Positions 1 through 15,000 of a DNA stretch of 64,000 bases are shown piece after piece; position 1 is the first letter of the stretch, and the number at the start of each line of letters is the position of its first letter. A program made the translations under genes and the position numbers. The notes beneath the pieces were generated by a model. The model was not told where the DNA came from and did no database searches. It was given only the letters and a program-made list of their open reading frames with translations. The stretch is from Antedon mediterranea. Taxonomy: Eukaryota > Echinodermata > Crinoidea > Comatulida > Antedonidae. The stretch lies in NCBI RefSeq assembly GCF_964355755.1, contig NC_092671.1:5715001-5779000 (forward strand), read 5' to 3'.

Positions 1-3000
1 CAAGCCGTAAGTGGCGGATTTGTTTCTGCTGTTGGTTCTGGTTTTAAAAATAAAATTTAAAAAAACTTACATAGGTGTAAATCTACCAAGTATATAAGCC
101 TCCTCTGCAGCACTATGGAAGCTAGCAAGATCACCACCCATTTTTAAACAAGACTGCTGGGCTTCTAACCATGACAACCTGTTATTTTGACTGGATTCTT
201 CGTTTGGCTGAAAAAAAATTTAACAAAATTGATTTAAACATATCTGCTCAAATATCTATTGTTAATTTAAAAATCACACCATATTTAATGTACATTTAGG
301 TACTAAACATTATAGTCTTTAGCATGGTAAGCTTACTGATAGTACATAACCTTTTTTTGTTTAAATTAGGTAAATATTAAATACCTAAGTGCATTGAAAA
401 AGAAACACAAAATCTAACCAAGTCATTAAAAAATCACTTTTATTAACACCATAATTTAATGTACATAGGTACTAAACATTACAGTCTTTAGAATGGCAAG
501 CTTACTATTAGTACATAGCCTTTTTTTTTAATTAGGTCAATATTGAATACCTACTGTAAGTGTGTTAAAAAAGAAAAACAAAATCTAACCAAGTAACAAG
601 AGCTTCCATAGCCAATCCATCCTGGTGCACAGTTCTGGTCACTTGGGGGTGTTGTACGAGGGGGATTTGTGTGAGGTGGGTGTGTGTAACCAACTCGGCT
701 CTTCTCACACACATATGGAAGTCCAAGAGCACAGTTTGTGTCTATCCAGAAACCTGGTGAACTCTGACCCGATGTTATAGATACGCAATCTCCACCACTG
801 TTATCTGAAATAAGATTATGTTCATGAATTCAATATGGTAGGAATAATGATTGTTAATGTATAACATTTTCTAGGTCTAAGCACTACACAAGTAGGCACA
901 ATATTCACGTCCATACAAAACAAGGCTGTTCATATGCTTTCACATCCCTACATTAGGTATGTATAAAAGGATGCTCTAAAATGAATTTTTTTTCACATTT
1001 TAGGTTCAATCCATAGTTAACATAAGATAATATAAATTCACTCCAATGAAAAAACTGAAAAAATATCAAGAACAAGCTCATTAATGCAGAATATTATGAA
1101 CTAACCTGGCTGTCCTTGAGCCCAGTTTGTGTAAGAAACCGAAGCACCATCTGACCACACATATGTGCCTGGAGTAACAGTGTCACTCAAGCCAATCCAG
1201 TAATTGTTTCCATTTTCTAGACTCAACTCACTTTCCAACAATGCTTGACCAAACCTAAGAAAACATATTTAGATTATTCTTTTAAGAGGTTAAAACATTA
1301 CAGATAGCTAGAATCACTATTGCGAAATGTAATGAGTAACCAGCGCCCATACTTACTGATCGTGGATAGACATAAGATTTCCATTATTTGTATTGCAGTC
1401 TTTTTCTGCATCTTGCCAAGTTTTTGGGCTGTTCACTATCTTCACACATCTGTACTCATGACCAATCCAGCCCTTTATTGAAAACAAAAATAATTTTTAA
1501 TTTTAAAGATATATCTTCCCTCTAAAACAATTTTTTTTTTTTTGGAATATGCCATTTTAATGTCACATAATAGTTATTCACTTTGACCAAAAACTGGATC
1601 GGGGAAAAAAAGATTTACCTGAAAAAATGTAATTTAAAGCAAAAAATACTTAAATTGTCCGTCAGTCAATTGTTGGCTTTTTAAAGGGGAACTCATTATT
1701 TTTGTTTGTTTTTAGTGAGTGAATAACTTTATTAAAACTACAAAATCGCCTATTTAAAATCTGATTTAATTAATCTTAATTTTTCATGTTTTTAGGGGAC
1801 AATTACATCTTTAAATAAAAATCAAGTGATAAGTGATCACTTTTGAAACTCATGGTTTGTATACAGATATTTGTACTTACAGCACCGCATCCTTTATCTG
1901 TAGGTATTGCAGTATTTCCCACATCGATCTTCTTCATTTTGCAGATAGATGTAAATGCTCCACTACAAACATTATCATTCCAAGTTCCCTGTAAAAAATA
2001 ACATTTACGAGGATGATTAATAATCCACCAGAAATTGTCTTATTTTACTATAAAACATCAAATCAAATTTGTTTCATCAGATTTCAAGAAACTGAAGAGT
2101 CAAATACTGTTTGATGCCATGACTAAAGCTCTGTCTACACTATCAAACTGGTTTTGACAAAAAAAAGTGTGATGTACCAAATTATGGTAGTGATATGCCC
2201 AAATATGAGTGACGTGATACGACATCATCATGTCAATAAATGGGCACATCACATTTTGTTGTCACATAAAGTTTGATAGTGTAGGCAGAGCTCAAACCAG
2301 TAACAAAAGTCATAATAAAAAAGCTTACATCCCAGTAGCGAAGCTCAATGCAGTCTTCTCCATCGTACCAATTATCAGGTTGGTTTTGTCCCCAGTAGGT
2401 GAAGTCGACCTTTGAACCATCAAGCCAAGCAAAGGTTCCTTCATTGTTGTTATCACTCATTCCAATCCAAGTAGAGTGGCCAAAAAGATCTGAAGACATT
2501 TATTTTATACTACTAAAGAAACTTTTATTGCGTAGGGGAAAACCCAATATCATCATCCACACAAAAACCAATAGATGCACTGATTATATTTAAATAACAT
2601 AGTATAAAACTGACTCAAAATATTACAAGAGGCAAGTCATGATTCTATTTCTATTCTACAAGAATCAATATAAATCAGTGTTTTGAAAACATAAATACTC
2701 TACCTTGTTGAACAAGATTCAACAGAAAACTATTCTCTCCTACATTGTGGACCGATGCCAATTCAGCACCTGCATAGCGGTTTTGGCATTTCATACTGGA
2801 AGCATCAAAATTGGCCACTGTGTTATCAGCATAGTAGCAATAATTATCATAAGTTTTCCAACCACTGGGGCATCCGTAGTATGCGGGTAGTGTAGTAGGC
2901 GGGGCATCAGTTGGCACATTCATATCTAGTAAAAAATCCAGTATAATAATACATCTTTAATAAATTCGTTTGTGAATTTACGACTCTACAATGAGTTGTT

Positions 3001-6000
3001 CTCTTTCAACTACAGTACCATAATAACAGATAATAGAAGAAAACAATAAGGAAACTAACAGAAAAAATGAAAGAAAATATTTTCAAAAGAAATATATTTT
3101 ATGTACGACACTAGACAAACATAAATTATTTCTCACTGTTATGTTTGTAAATGTCTGTCTGATTTGTAGTAGCAAATGAATTTAACAATTTTTTTTTATC
3201 AACTAAAAATTTAGATGGTAAAAAGTTTCACAAAAAAGCTTCTTCAGAAGATTGACTTTTACCATCTACGTTTTTATTTCAATTGGCTTGTTCAAAAGAA
3301 ATTTCCAAATTCATAACCTCATGAATACATTATTTAAATACCTCTTTCGTAATGGTCGTAAATATCGCCAGTGTAAGTTGGAGTAAGCCCGCCAGCACTA
3401 TCCTTGTTGAAAGAGCTTAATTGACATGTTTTCTGATTACGATTGTAATCAAAACTTAAACATGTGAAGCCAGTTCCCTCAATACACCTTTTGGCACAGT
3501 CACTTGGATAGACATCCGTCAGCACAATGTCATCCTTCCCACTGATGAAAGCATAATGATACGAGTCAAAGTATTTGTTGATGTATTCTGTAATTAAAGA
3601 AAAAAGAATTTGAGTGAGTGGCTGAGTGGTTAAAACAGTGGGACTGTAATTAAATAGCCATAACATCGGCAAGGGTTCGAGGCTCACTGTCTCCATGGTT
3701 TTGGTGGTAGAAGAACAAGTCTTCTTGGATAAGGACTATAAACCGTAGGTCCAATGTACACATTTAGCTTATGTGCACTTTAGGGAATCTAATACATCTT
3801 TCGAGATGAGTAGGGGGGTCTTAACCCAGTGTACTAGTACATCACAGTATAAATCAAAATATTTCAATTCAACAAGTGGAGGCCCAAATGGTTTTTTATC
3901 ATAAAAAGGAAAATGAAAGAACAACGCAGAAGTGGAGGCCCAACTGGTGGGCAGAAGTGGAGGCCCAACTGGTGGGCAGAAGTGGAGGCCCAACTGGTAG
4001 GCAGAAGTGGAGGCCCAACTGGTGGGCAGAAGTGGAGGCCCAACTGGTGGGCAGAAGTGGAGACCCAACTGGTGGGCAGAAGTGGAGGCCCAACTGGTGG
4101 GCAGAAGTGGAGGCCCAACTGGTGGGTAGAAGAGTGGAGAGTTTAAAATCATAGTTCATTGATGATATATATGATGAATATAAATAATTTAAAATGCATG
4201 TAGACAATTGTAATATTCAATTGAAAAAAAAAATGAGTTTGGAGCTTATATGACCAGTATTGGTAACAAGAAAAACGTAAGTTTAATGTATTCAATCTGC
4301 AGCAATACTGTTTCGCTCTTATTAGATCTCGTCAGTGCAGCTCAGATTTTAACATAAAAATGAAAAACATAATTGGCTCAATATATAGCATGAGTCAGGT
4401 AGTACAGTATGTGGAACATGGTAAACTGATTATAAACACAAGAGTACACAAACTCAACGTGACCTATGACATTTTCCTTACTATCTTTTTTGCAGATATA
4501 TCCAATAAAATTCTTTTCACATTTATGATCATTCCAGACTCCCTGATTTACAATTAATTCTCCACAATTTTCACCGCCTGAAAATGGCCCATCGTTGTTT
4601 GGTTCACCTGTAAACAAATTATATGTAAATTACTTTAAAGCCTTGGTCAAAAAGAATGCTATCATAATACTGTTTTTTATTTATATTATTATTTTATAGA
4701 AAGTTGCATACACATACCACTCTTCCAGTTAAAGTATACAAATGGTTCCTTATCGGTCCATTCCCAGCCACCCTCAGTCGTCAGATCATTGGCTCCTATC
4801 CACATTGTAGGCTCAGTGACACCTCTCAAAAGAGCTATTTGAAAAAGTACATAAAATAAATAAATACAGTACTCTGTGATCAAAATCATGAAAAAGATAA
4901 TTATTATTATGTATTAAAATAAGAATTAAAAAGAATTTTCAAAGAAAAAATTAAAATAAAAATATTTAAAGATGTATTGTCCTCCTAAAAAAATAAGAGT
5001 TTACAATTTTTTGATGAATATGCCGTTTTAATGTCACATAATAGTTATTCGCTTTGACCAAAAACCGGATTGAAAAAAAATTAATTTCCTGACAAAAATG
5101 TAATTTAAAGAAAAAAATAATCTTTATTTTTTATGTTTTTTGGGGACAATACATCTTTAACTAATTCTCTTTTATTAAATTAGCTACTGTAGTTTATTCT
5201 CCAATCAAATTCTTCCTTTGGTTTATTTATGGGAGCGGTTTAGATAATCTAACCAATCAGAGCATTTTTAGTGACAAATGTAACATGTTGATTGGTTAAT
5301 TTCCAGTTACTTACAAATAAGGAAGTTTTCTTCTTCATACGATGTAATACTAACAAGGTCACCGCCTTCAATCAGACACTGGTCTCTTGCGCCAGCCCAG
5401 TCCTTATAGTCAGATGGTCTTAAAAGGTAACACTTGCCAGAGGCGCTATCATACACCCAATCAATGCCACAACGGGTGTCAAAAGCACCTGATAAAAGTT
5501 TCAAAATAATCATTCACTTATTTTTCATCAGTTTTTATAAGAATATACACCTAATAATATTTCTCGAAGCTCTGTCTAAACAAATATGGTAGTGATATGC
5601 CCAAATACGGTAGTGATTTGATATCATCATGTCCATATATGGGCACATCATATTTTATGGTAGTGATATGCCCAAATACGGTAGTGAAATGACATCATCA
5701 TGTCCATATATGGGACCATCACATTTTTTGACAGGGCTTAAGGCATATTTGTTAATAGCAATCTCAATGACTGTCTAAATATCTATTCATAGTACAAAAA
5801 TACAGTATACAATGGTTCACAACATAAGCCTATTAGTAATTAGTAGTTTTTTTTTGTGAAACATACCAGTTGGCAGAGGTGTTGCTGTGTGTACAGTATT
5901 GTCATCAGCTGAAATAATAACAATAATAATATTAATACAACTGTAATAGCCACCAAGAGTAAACAAAATTAGAAGATGAATAGCAAGACTCTTTTCTGAG

Positions 6001-9000
6001 AGAAGTGATTTAGAATTTCCTGGAATATTTACTTTTAGGCTTTTTGCAGACCCAGCTTTCTTCTCTGCTACATGTCAGGTCATTCCACATGCCTACTTTG
6101 TAGTAGTTAATCTCCAGATGAACACAGTCCTCATTTCCAGCATTGTTAGGCTCACCAGGTGCCCAGTTGGTGAAAGTGATCTACAATAGTATCAACATGA
6201 CTAATTAATCATATTTAAAAACCTTTTTTTTTTCTTAAATATTTTGAATATGATATTGTAGGAAATGTAGTGCCTTTATTCTATCAAAAAGTCTTTATAT
6301 CAACTATATATATTATATAATAAGTACTAAATGTCATATTGTCTGTATTATTAATATCTAAGCTATGTATATGCTGGTAGTTTTTTGTTTGTTCAATACT
6401 GTTTATATGGTATTTTTCAACACGTTTCTTATTTGCACAGTTTATATATTACTTATCTATAATTTGAATTTCCAAAAATGATAAAAATGAAATATGTACT
6501 GTAGATGAATCTGTCCATTCAAAGTTTCCCTCGCCATTAGCGTCATGGAAACCAATCCACATATTGTCCTTGGCAATATCAGCACGTACTAAACAAAAAA
6601 TAATATATTATTTTATATGTATTAATTTAATTTTTATGTCAGATATAACAAAATAAAATTTTCATTGAAAATGTTGATCTATCAAATATTTGCATGGTAG
6701 ATTTCTTAGAAGGAAAGATTACCCACTGACTGTCACTTGTATAGGCATATATTGTTTGGCTCATATTTTGTCTCCAAGTATATTACTTTGTTTGTGTGTT
6801 GGTTTTTCCTGCTTGGATATAAGTTTGTTTGCATTATGACGTCCCCAATTTTCAAGTTATCATTCACTGAATTTTGTTTTTAGACCAAGCTTCAGGATAA
6901 TCGATATACAGTAAACTCTCCCAATACCGGACATCTTTGGACCATCTAAAATGGTCTGATATAAGTCTGATATTCGGAATGTGTTTTTAATGGTAAAAAG
7001 GAAATTGGGACCTTTTGGTTTTCAAGAAAAGTCAGAGTTTCTGGTTGTCAGAGAGTCCGGTATTGGGAGAGTTGACTGTATATGTTAACATCATAAAGGG
7101 TTAACAAAATCTTTAGTTATCTACATATTATTTGATATTCGCTGAAATAGTAAATAGCTCTCTGCATGCTTTGATTTTTTTGCTGTATACAAATTTGAAA
7201 AGACCCTTTAAATATTTGCATATTTACCAGACAAAAATGACTGTTCATCAGCATCTAAAATACTTGTCAATGATGCCTGCATTGATTCACATGTAGTCTT
7301 AGCTGCACTCCATGATTTAGGGTTGGTTCCAAAGTAATAGCAATTGTCTCCATACAAAGCCCAGTTAGAAGGACAACTTCCAATTTCTAACACAATAAAA
7401 AAGAATGTCACATGTGTGATTGGCTTGGCAGTTGATGGATGGCTGTTTCATTCATGAAAGAAAGCCCTAATAAAAGCTTTTGTTTAAATACTGTGCCAGG
7501 AGTGTTAATGTTTGTTTCAGTTATTTTAGATGAAAAATTAAAAAAAAATAACACATTTTCGGGTAGCCGGGATCTGAATAAAAAAATTGGAAAAACCTGC
7601 AAATTTCTGGGAACCTGGGACCTCTGCATTTTTTTAAAAATGAAAGTTTAATAATTAAAACTTTATTGTTTTAAGCACATTTTTTAAAAGTTTGGTTGAC
7701 ACCATACATGGCCGGGAGTTCAGTATTTTCACAGTGTGAACCAAACCTAAAAAGTAAAAATAATCATTTACCTTTGTATGGAGGTATTGTTTGCACTGCA
7801 GCTCCTGTCAAAATAATGAAATATATTAGATATTGGTAATTCATAATTATTATTTCATCATGTCATAGCAAGAAAGAACAGTTCCCATTTGTCAATGTTG
7901 TAGCATTGAATGAAATTTAAAATATAATTAAATTTAGACCAACCTGCTTTAATCTTGCAAATAAATGCTTGAAGAACGTAACAATTCTTTGTATCCCATG
8001 TTGCAGTAGTAGAGTCTAAAAAAACAACCAAAGCAAAAGTTCTAGTTACCGTACGTATGATAATATTACTGTATTAAGGCTTATTACAACCACTAGAGGG
8101 TGAGCTCGCTTCGCTCGCTCCCCCTCTAGGAAGTGTAGACGATGGTTCTCGGAATGATAATGTTCTCCTTATACATTTTCTGTCGGTTACCATTATTGAA
8201 AATGCTTGACATTCGTAAAACTAAACTACTTTGTTTCACAGTGTTTTAGATGATTAATAACATTTTAAAGTATAGTTTTTATTGTTTGGTAGGGCCCTTT
8301 GGGGAGGCGGAGGTCATTTGAGGGAGGTGCTTATTCGAGGGATATATGTTAAATTTTTTAGTTTAATAATATGGTAACATTTATAATCAAATGAAATCCT
8401 CTAATACAGTAGAAAAAGTGGTAAAAAAGAATAACAAATGCTTGGTAAATTTTGTAGATAACAGTGCGGTGAATTCTACTACAAATAGTATAATTGTGTT
8501 ATTATAAATATGTGGATGGACGTTTATTGGATAGTTGGGTGGGGGGGGGGGAGGGGTTTATTATTCAAAGTGATGTTTTATTGGAGAGGCGTTTATTCAA
8601 ATGAATACCATCCTAATAATTATTAATACACTATTTAATTTAATCATCTTTTGAAACTGCCGTAACAGAGTGGGCCCAAGAAAGAAGACATTACGGCTTG
8701 CAACATGGGCAGACATCTCGGTCCTAACGGGACACAGGAAGATAGCCTACAGTTATTCCTGCAAGCTTACTCAATAAAACTCAGCTATCGGGATTTCACT
8801 CGAAAAATGTCTTATCATCAAATCTCCCTATGTAATTTTATAATACTATTCCCCACAATATATTCTGATTCTTTATGACGTATATTTAATTTGATCTTTA
8901 TTAATTTGCAGTATAATTTAACTACTGTACCTTCACACACGCGTGGTATGTTTTAAAATAAACAAAAAACTGAAATGGCTATGACTCCTACTATCTGATT

Positions 9001-12000
9001 TTTTTTTCGTCTTCCAAAGGGACACTGTATTGATTGATGGAAAGTGCCTGTTTCCAGTCACCTTTAGGGTCAAATCTATTATTTTAACTGCTCCCTTGTG
9101 TTTAAAAGAGAGAAAATATTGGAAACCAGGTCGTTGCAAGGTGAACTTATCTTAAACCCGGAAATTACTTTGACCGGGAAGAATTGAAATTGAGAGGAAA
9201 ATCTAATGTTGAAATCATAAATGTTGTTAAAAAACTCTTTATAATATCTTCCTAAGATATAAATATGGAACAATAGCGTCGGCGTGCACACTAATGTTAT
9301 CAAATCTACGTTTCGCGGTACATCTCGGATAGATAAGGTAGGTATCCAAGGCGGAGATTTGTACCAAAGTTTTTGCATTGTGCTCGCCTATGTCAGAATT
9401 AACCATAATTTATATATAGATACCCAATACATTGTATGGATTGGTAGACAATATCTCAATTTCTCATCTTCTCCATGTTTTATGATGGTCTAAAGTCCTG
9501 TCTACACTATAAACTAGTTTGAAAAAAAAAGTGTAATGTGCCCAAATATGATAGTGAGATATACCCAAATATGGTAGTGATATGATTAAGCACATCCCAT
9601 TTTTTGTCACATAAAGTTTGATAGTGTAGACCGAGCTTAAAACCTTGTTTGCATTTGTATGGATTTTGGTCTGCACTGCTTGGCATTCAGTTTAATTGCA
9701 TGTATCATATTTTATTCAGCAGTAGCAAACAAATGAACCTACTACTTAGCAAGTTACTTACTAATCTTCACAACAAAATATTTACCTGTATAAATACTTC
9801 CACAGTCAGTTTGACCTTTGACATTGCCAGGCTGCCCTGGGTTCCAAAAATTAACTGTTATCGGTGCACCTTCAGACCATACAAAATTGCCATCACTTGC
9901 AACATCTATTTAAAAAAAGAAAGAAATCATTACAATGTGGAGAATGTGTTAAACACTACAAAAGTATAAAACAAATAAATACATAAAATTACTAATACAG
10001 TAGAAACTACTACAGCCACCCCATTAAGGTGAAACACCTATTAAGGTGAAACACCTATTAAGGTGAAACACCTATTAAGGTGAAACACCTATTAAGCATA
10101 TAATTAGGCAGTCAGTAAGAAGCAATTGTTAGGTCGTGTTAATTAACCATGCGCATGTGAAGAAGTTGAGACATGTTTCGCACTATTTAACGACACAATT
10201 TTGGTGGTTTCTGGGTCCAGATGATGACGAACAACACATTAATGCATAGGTCACTAGACATCTACTGACAGTTACAGAAAGTGTCTTCATTTATTTATTA
10301 TCTGATGATCTTGTACTCTTTAATACTGTACAAATATTTTTTGTCTAGGATCAACTGCTTTCTCTGTCAAAGAAAATATGAATACAGTACTGTGCATACC
10401 TGACATGCCAAACCAAACATCGGTCCTTCCAGCTTTTTTCAGTTCGGGTAGTTGACTGGTAATAAACTCATTCTCACGATCCCTAAAAAAAAGACCTATA
10501 AAGTACAGTAAAGCAATTCAGGACTGGAAATTAAGGGTTTAAATTATCGCCGTTGCTAAAGATACGGTACCGTATCCATGCTTTTAAAAACTAAAGATAC
10601 GGTAATTATAGAGGGCGCTTCCGTTTGCTAAAAGTACGGTAAAATTGCATTCCTAAAACTCGTACCTAAATATAAAACTCGTTCCTAAATATAAAACTCC
10701 TTCCTAAATATTAAAAACCTAACCCTCTAAATAATCTCTCTTAAATTTAAAACTAAAAAAAAAAAATAAAAAAAAGACGTCAAGAAGAGTATCGAACCTA
10801 CAACCCCTTAAGCCAAAGCCTCACCACATGCCCACTAGGCTACACAGCTGGCTTGCAGAAAACCAATGCAATAACCTATTTGATTAACATCCACATTACA
10901 TAGCGCCCTCTATAATTACCGTACCTTTAGTTTTTAAAAGTATGGATACGGTACCGTATCTTTAGTCATAACGTTAAATTATTTATTAATATCATGAGGT
11001 ATAAATAGAATTGTCTGGGATGTAATGCAGTACTGATTTGACAGTATTTGGATCATTATGCGGAAGTTATAAAATATAAAGTAACATAGCATTTCTCTTC
11101 TGATAATTAAAAGGACATTTGGTTGGTGTGCATTAACAGCAGGCTACTTACGACAGTATTGATGTAAGGTATCCACCTTGAGCTTCACAGTAATGTTTTG
11201 AGTCAGTCCAGGTCTTTGGACTATTTGCATTGATTTGGTAACAGTTCCCATCAAATAGTCTCCAGCCAGTGGCACAAATACCTAGAATGTATTAGAAAAA
11301 AACACACATAAATATACAGTACTACTAGGCCTAGTGGGATTACGGTCGAAGCGGCCGCCAACTAAAGCGGCCGCTAGTTCAATAACGGTAATCTGTATGG
11401 AACGCCGTGTGCGCTTTGATTGTCGTTGTTTTGTAATCTTTGATCGTCATTGTTTCGACAGGTTTTCTTTACCTCGGACGTAAATAACAATCTACATTAT
11501 TATGTAATTTATTCTCTTTTTTTTTACAGATTGAATGTGATACGCGTACGTTCTTTTAAACGAAATGGCGAATCGATGATTACTTATTTTAACTGTTCTA
11601 AATGATATACATATGTTTAATAAAGTCTATAAAATACATTGTGGTGTTTATATTGTATATTAATATAATATAATAATAAGCCAATTATTAAGAATTATAT
11701 ATAAATAAACCAATCAATAAAGTATATCAAAATATATAAATATATTAATAATTAAAAATATTTGTTATTGTATATTAATTAATTAATAAAGTAACTATTG
11801 TAGTGTTCGCAATCATAATTTAATTACAATAACATGATGACAGCAATTTATTTAATATCCTACACTATTTTATTACTTCAGATATTTAAATATTGATCAA
11901 TTGAAAATGAGTTTTAAATACTTAAATAAGATGAAAGTGTCTTTGATACGGTAATTAATTACGCGAATTTCTGCTAATAACTCGACTGACGGCCAGCAAT

Positions 12001-15000
12001 AGTGCTGCTGCACATTAGGTGCGCGTCCCATGTTGCTTTATTGAAAACACAAACAATGTATTACAATGGAATAACACTTAAATGTATAACACACCCTATT
12101 ACTAATAATAAAAACCAAGATTCGATAGTACAGTATGTAAATGAGATATAAATATTCGGCAATACCGTACGTAAATTATTATTGCAATACTGTATAAAGA
12201 TTCGATAGTATGTAAACAAGATATAAATATTTGGCAATACCGTACGTAAATTATTATTTAATGCAATACTGTATAAAGATTCGATTAAGTCTGTAAATGA
12301 GATATCAAGATTCGGCAATACCGTACGTAAATTATTAATGCAATACTGTATAAAATTCGATAGTTAAATGTAAATGAGATATAAATATTCGGCAATACCG
12401 TACGTAAATTATTATTGCAATACTGTATAAAATTCGATAGTTAAATGTGAATGAGATATAAATATTCGGCAATACCGTACGTAAATTATTATTGCAATAC
12501 TGTATAAAATTCGATAGTATGTAAATGAGATATAAAGATTCGGCAATACCGTACGTAAATTATTATTATTGCAATACTGTATAAGGATTCAATAGTATAT
12601 AAACGAGATATAAAGATTCGGCAATACCGTATACGTAAATTGCAATACTGTATAAGGATTCAATAGTATGTAAACGAGATATAAAGGTTCGGCAAAATAT
12701 ATTTCGATATATGTATTAGTTAATAGTAAATACAAATAAAATATACATTTATTTATCGGCAGGCAAACTTAATTATTATAGAAATATAAAGATTTGATAG
12801 TACATGAGTTGGCTTATATTTATTTAGCTGTAACTCAACTCGCCATAGGCCATGGCGTTGACAACGACAATCAAAGATTAAAGCGCACATGGCGTTCCAT
12901 ACAAATGACGATATTAAACTGGCGGCCGCTTTGGTTGGCGGCCGCTTCGACCATACTCCGCCTAGTGTACTGCTGCAAAGCTACCAAAAGTTTGACATCA
13001 TTTGTTTTTACTTATTTACTGCTACTCCTACTATTCTATAACTATAGCCTTTAGTAATAGCCTAAAGTACTAGAAGGGTTAGGTTAAGGCTAGCCTCTGC
13101 TATGCCTACTAGGTAATACCACTGACTAGCTAGGCCTAGCTAGGCACCACCTGTCCTTGCTGCTCTGGAGGAGGATCCAGGCCTAGCTAGTAGCCGGCCT
13201 ACCTAACTAGCTAGGGCCTACCTAGCCTAAACAAATCATGGAAAAAACACACAGTACCTTCGGGTCTTTGGCAAATAAAACTTAATGTCTGCGAACATGG
13301 TGCAGTACTCCATTTACCAACACTGTTAACTGTGTCAAGAACTTCAGCACAATTACCACCTGATGCAAAATATCTAAGAATAAAAGCAGACAACTATTTA
13401 TTTACCTTATTTCTTCCTTTTAAATTTCGTGCGTGTGTGGTTACACACGTGACATGCTGCCAATCAGTACGCCCTCTGTAGTTTAAAGATGTATTGTCCC
13501 TTTGACTAATTCCCAAAACAAATTTTGTTTTTAATTTCGAAAAAAAGTGGGTCATTTTGAAGTATCATAATAGTTATTAACTTTCACCAAAAATTAGTAA
13601 AAAAAAAAATAATTTAACCGAAATACAGATGTTTTTTTGTTCAAAGAATAACTTTGACTTCCAGTCAAAGTTTTCAATCAAAACATATCCCATAATGCAA
13701 TGCGCTTGTTTGGCTAATCTGTATGCATAATCATAAAACTTCCTTGCAATCTGTGTGAAAACACCTTCTCAACCGTGATGAGTTGTAAACAATCCTAATT
13801 AGCATCATGCATAATGCATACTCATGGTTTGAAATCTTTGTTTACTTTCGCTTGCGACGATTCTCAGACGAAATGTAATCTAATTAATTTACCTGTTAAT
13901 TACGTAAACTGTTGTTTTTGGCTCGAATTTTCGACTTAAAGTGAATAACTTTAATATTACTTTGATATGGCCAATTTAAATTTAGAATATTTTTTTTTCA
14001 TTTTTTGTGTTTCAAGGGACAATACATCTTTAAAAACTCTGAACTTCAATTACGGTTGGTTCCCGGCGACGGTGTTTGGAAATAGAACAAAACTACTACG
14101 TAAATTTAAAATATAAATAAAGCGAATCTTAGAGATTCCTTACTTGTTGTTTGGTTCTGTAATTGCCCAATTAGTGTATGATCCAAGAGATGTATCATCA
14201 CTCCATTTGTAGTCACCCTCCGTGTCACTATTCTATATTTTTAAAAAAATGGAAAACGATACTTATTACAAAGGTTCTTAATTTATTATAAGCAGGTTAT
14301 AAAAACAAAAGATCGATTGTGTTTATTTGTTTTACTAATTAAACATGTAGGACTGTTTATACAGATTAAGAATAAATGAAAACTAAAAATTGGCTTACAG
14401 AATCCGACAATCCGATCCAATAGGTCCGTCGGTAACGTGACGTCAGCACGTTTAGGTAATCCTGTGTGTTTTGGTTCTCAACTTTGACTAACTGTCCGCC
14501 AACTAATTCACATTCGCTTGCTGCTCTGTCCCATGAGCGTTGTTCATCAACAAATAAGTAACATTTGCCGTTGGAGTTTGACCATCCATTTGATTCATCA
14601 CATTTTATTTCAACATCTGAATAATTTATAAGTACCAGTTTTTTACACATCTATTATATTTAGCTATATAAAAAACATTATTTATCTATATAATATAAAC
14701 TTGAGTCACCCACAACTAACTGTGGCCGGCCATCACCATATACAGTATTACGGTAGTTATATACCGTAGGATAATGTATTTCTATGTTAATGATATCATC
14801 ATTCATTATCGTCATCATCGTCGCCGCCGCTGTCCTAAAATTCCTGAACTTATAAACGTCAAAATATTGTTATCACCACAACTAATATCACCATCATCAT
14901 CATCATCATCATCATAAAGCGTGGTTCCCACTAGCAACGCAACGCAAGGACGTAACGCAACGCAAGTGAATTGACCAATCACAAGCGATGGCTTATTCGC

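Noticed and set aside
3769-4207. Overlapping ORFs of 77-127 codons rich in Trp, Pro and Gly on both strands
   Set aside because: They are translations of the 25-bp minisatellite rotating through frames, inside a lectin intron.
10024-10097. Regular short repeats that could suggest a CRISPR array
   Set aside because: The units are directly adjacent with no unique spacers, in an animal genome.
12061-12318. 85-codon ORF with internal repeats
   Set aside because: It reads through the satellite core of the hAT-like element and has no splice or domain support.
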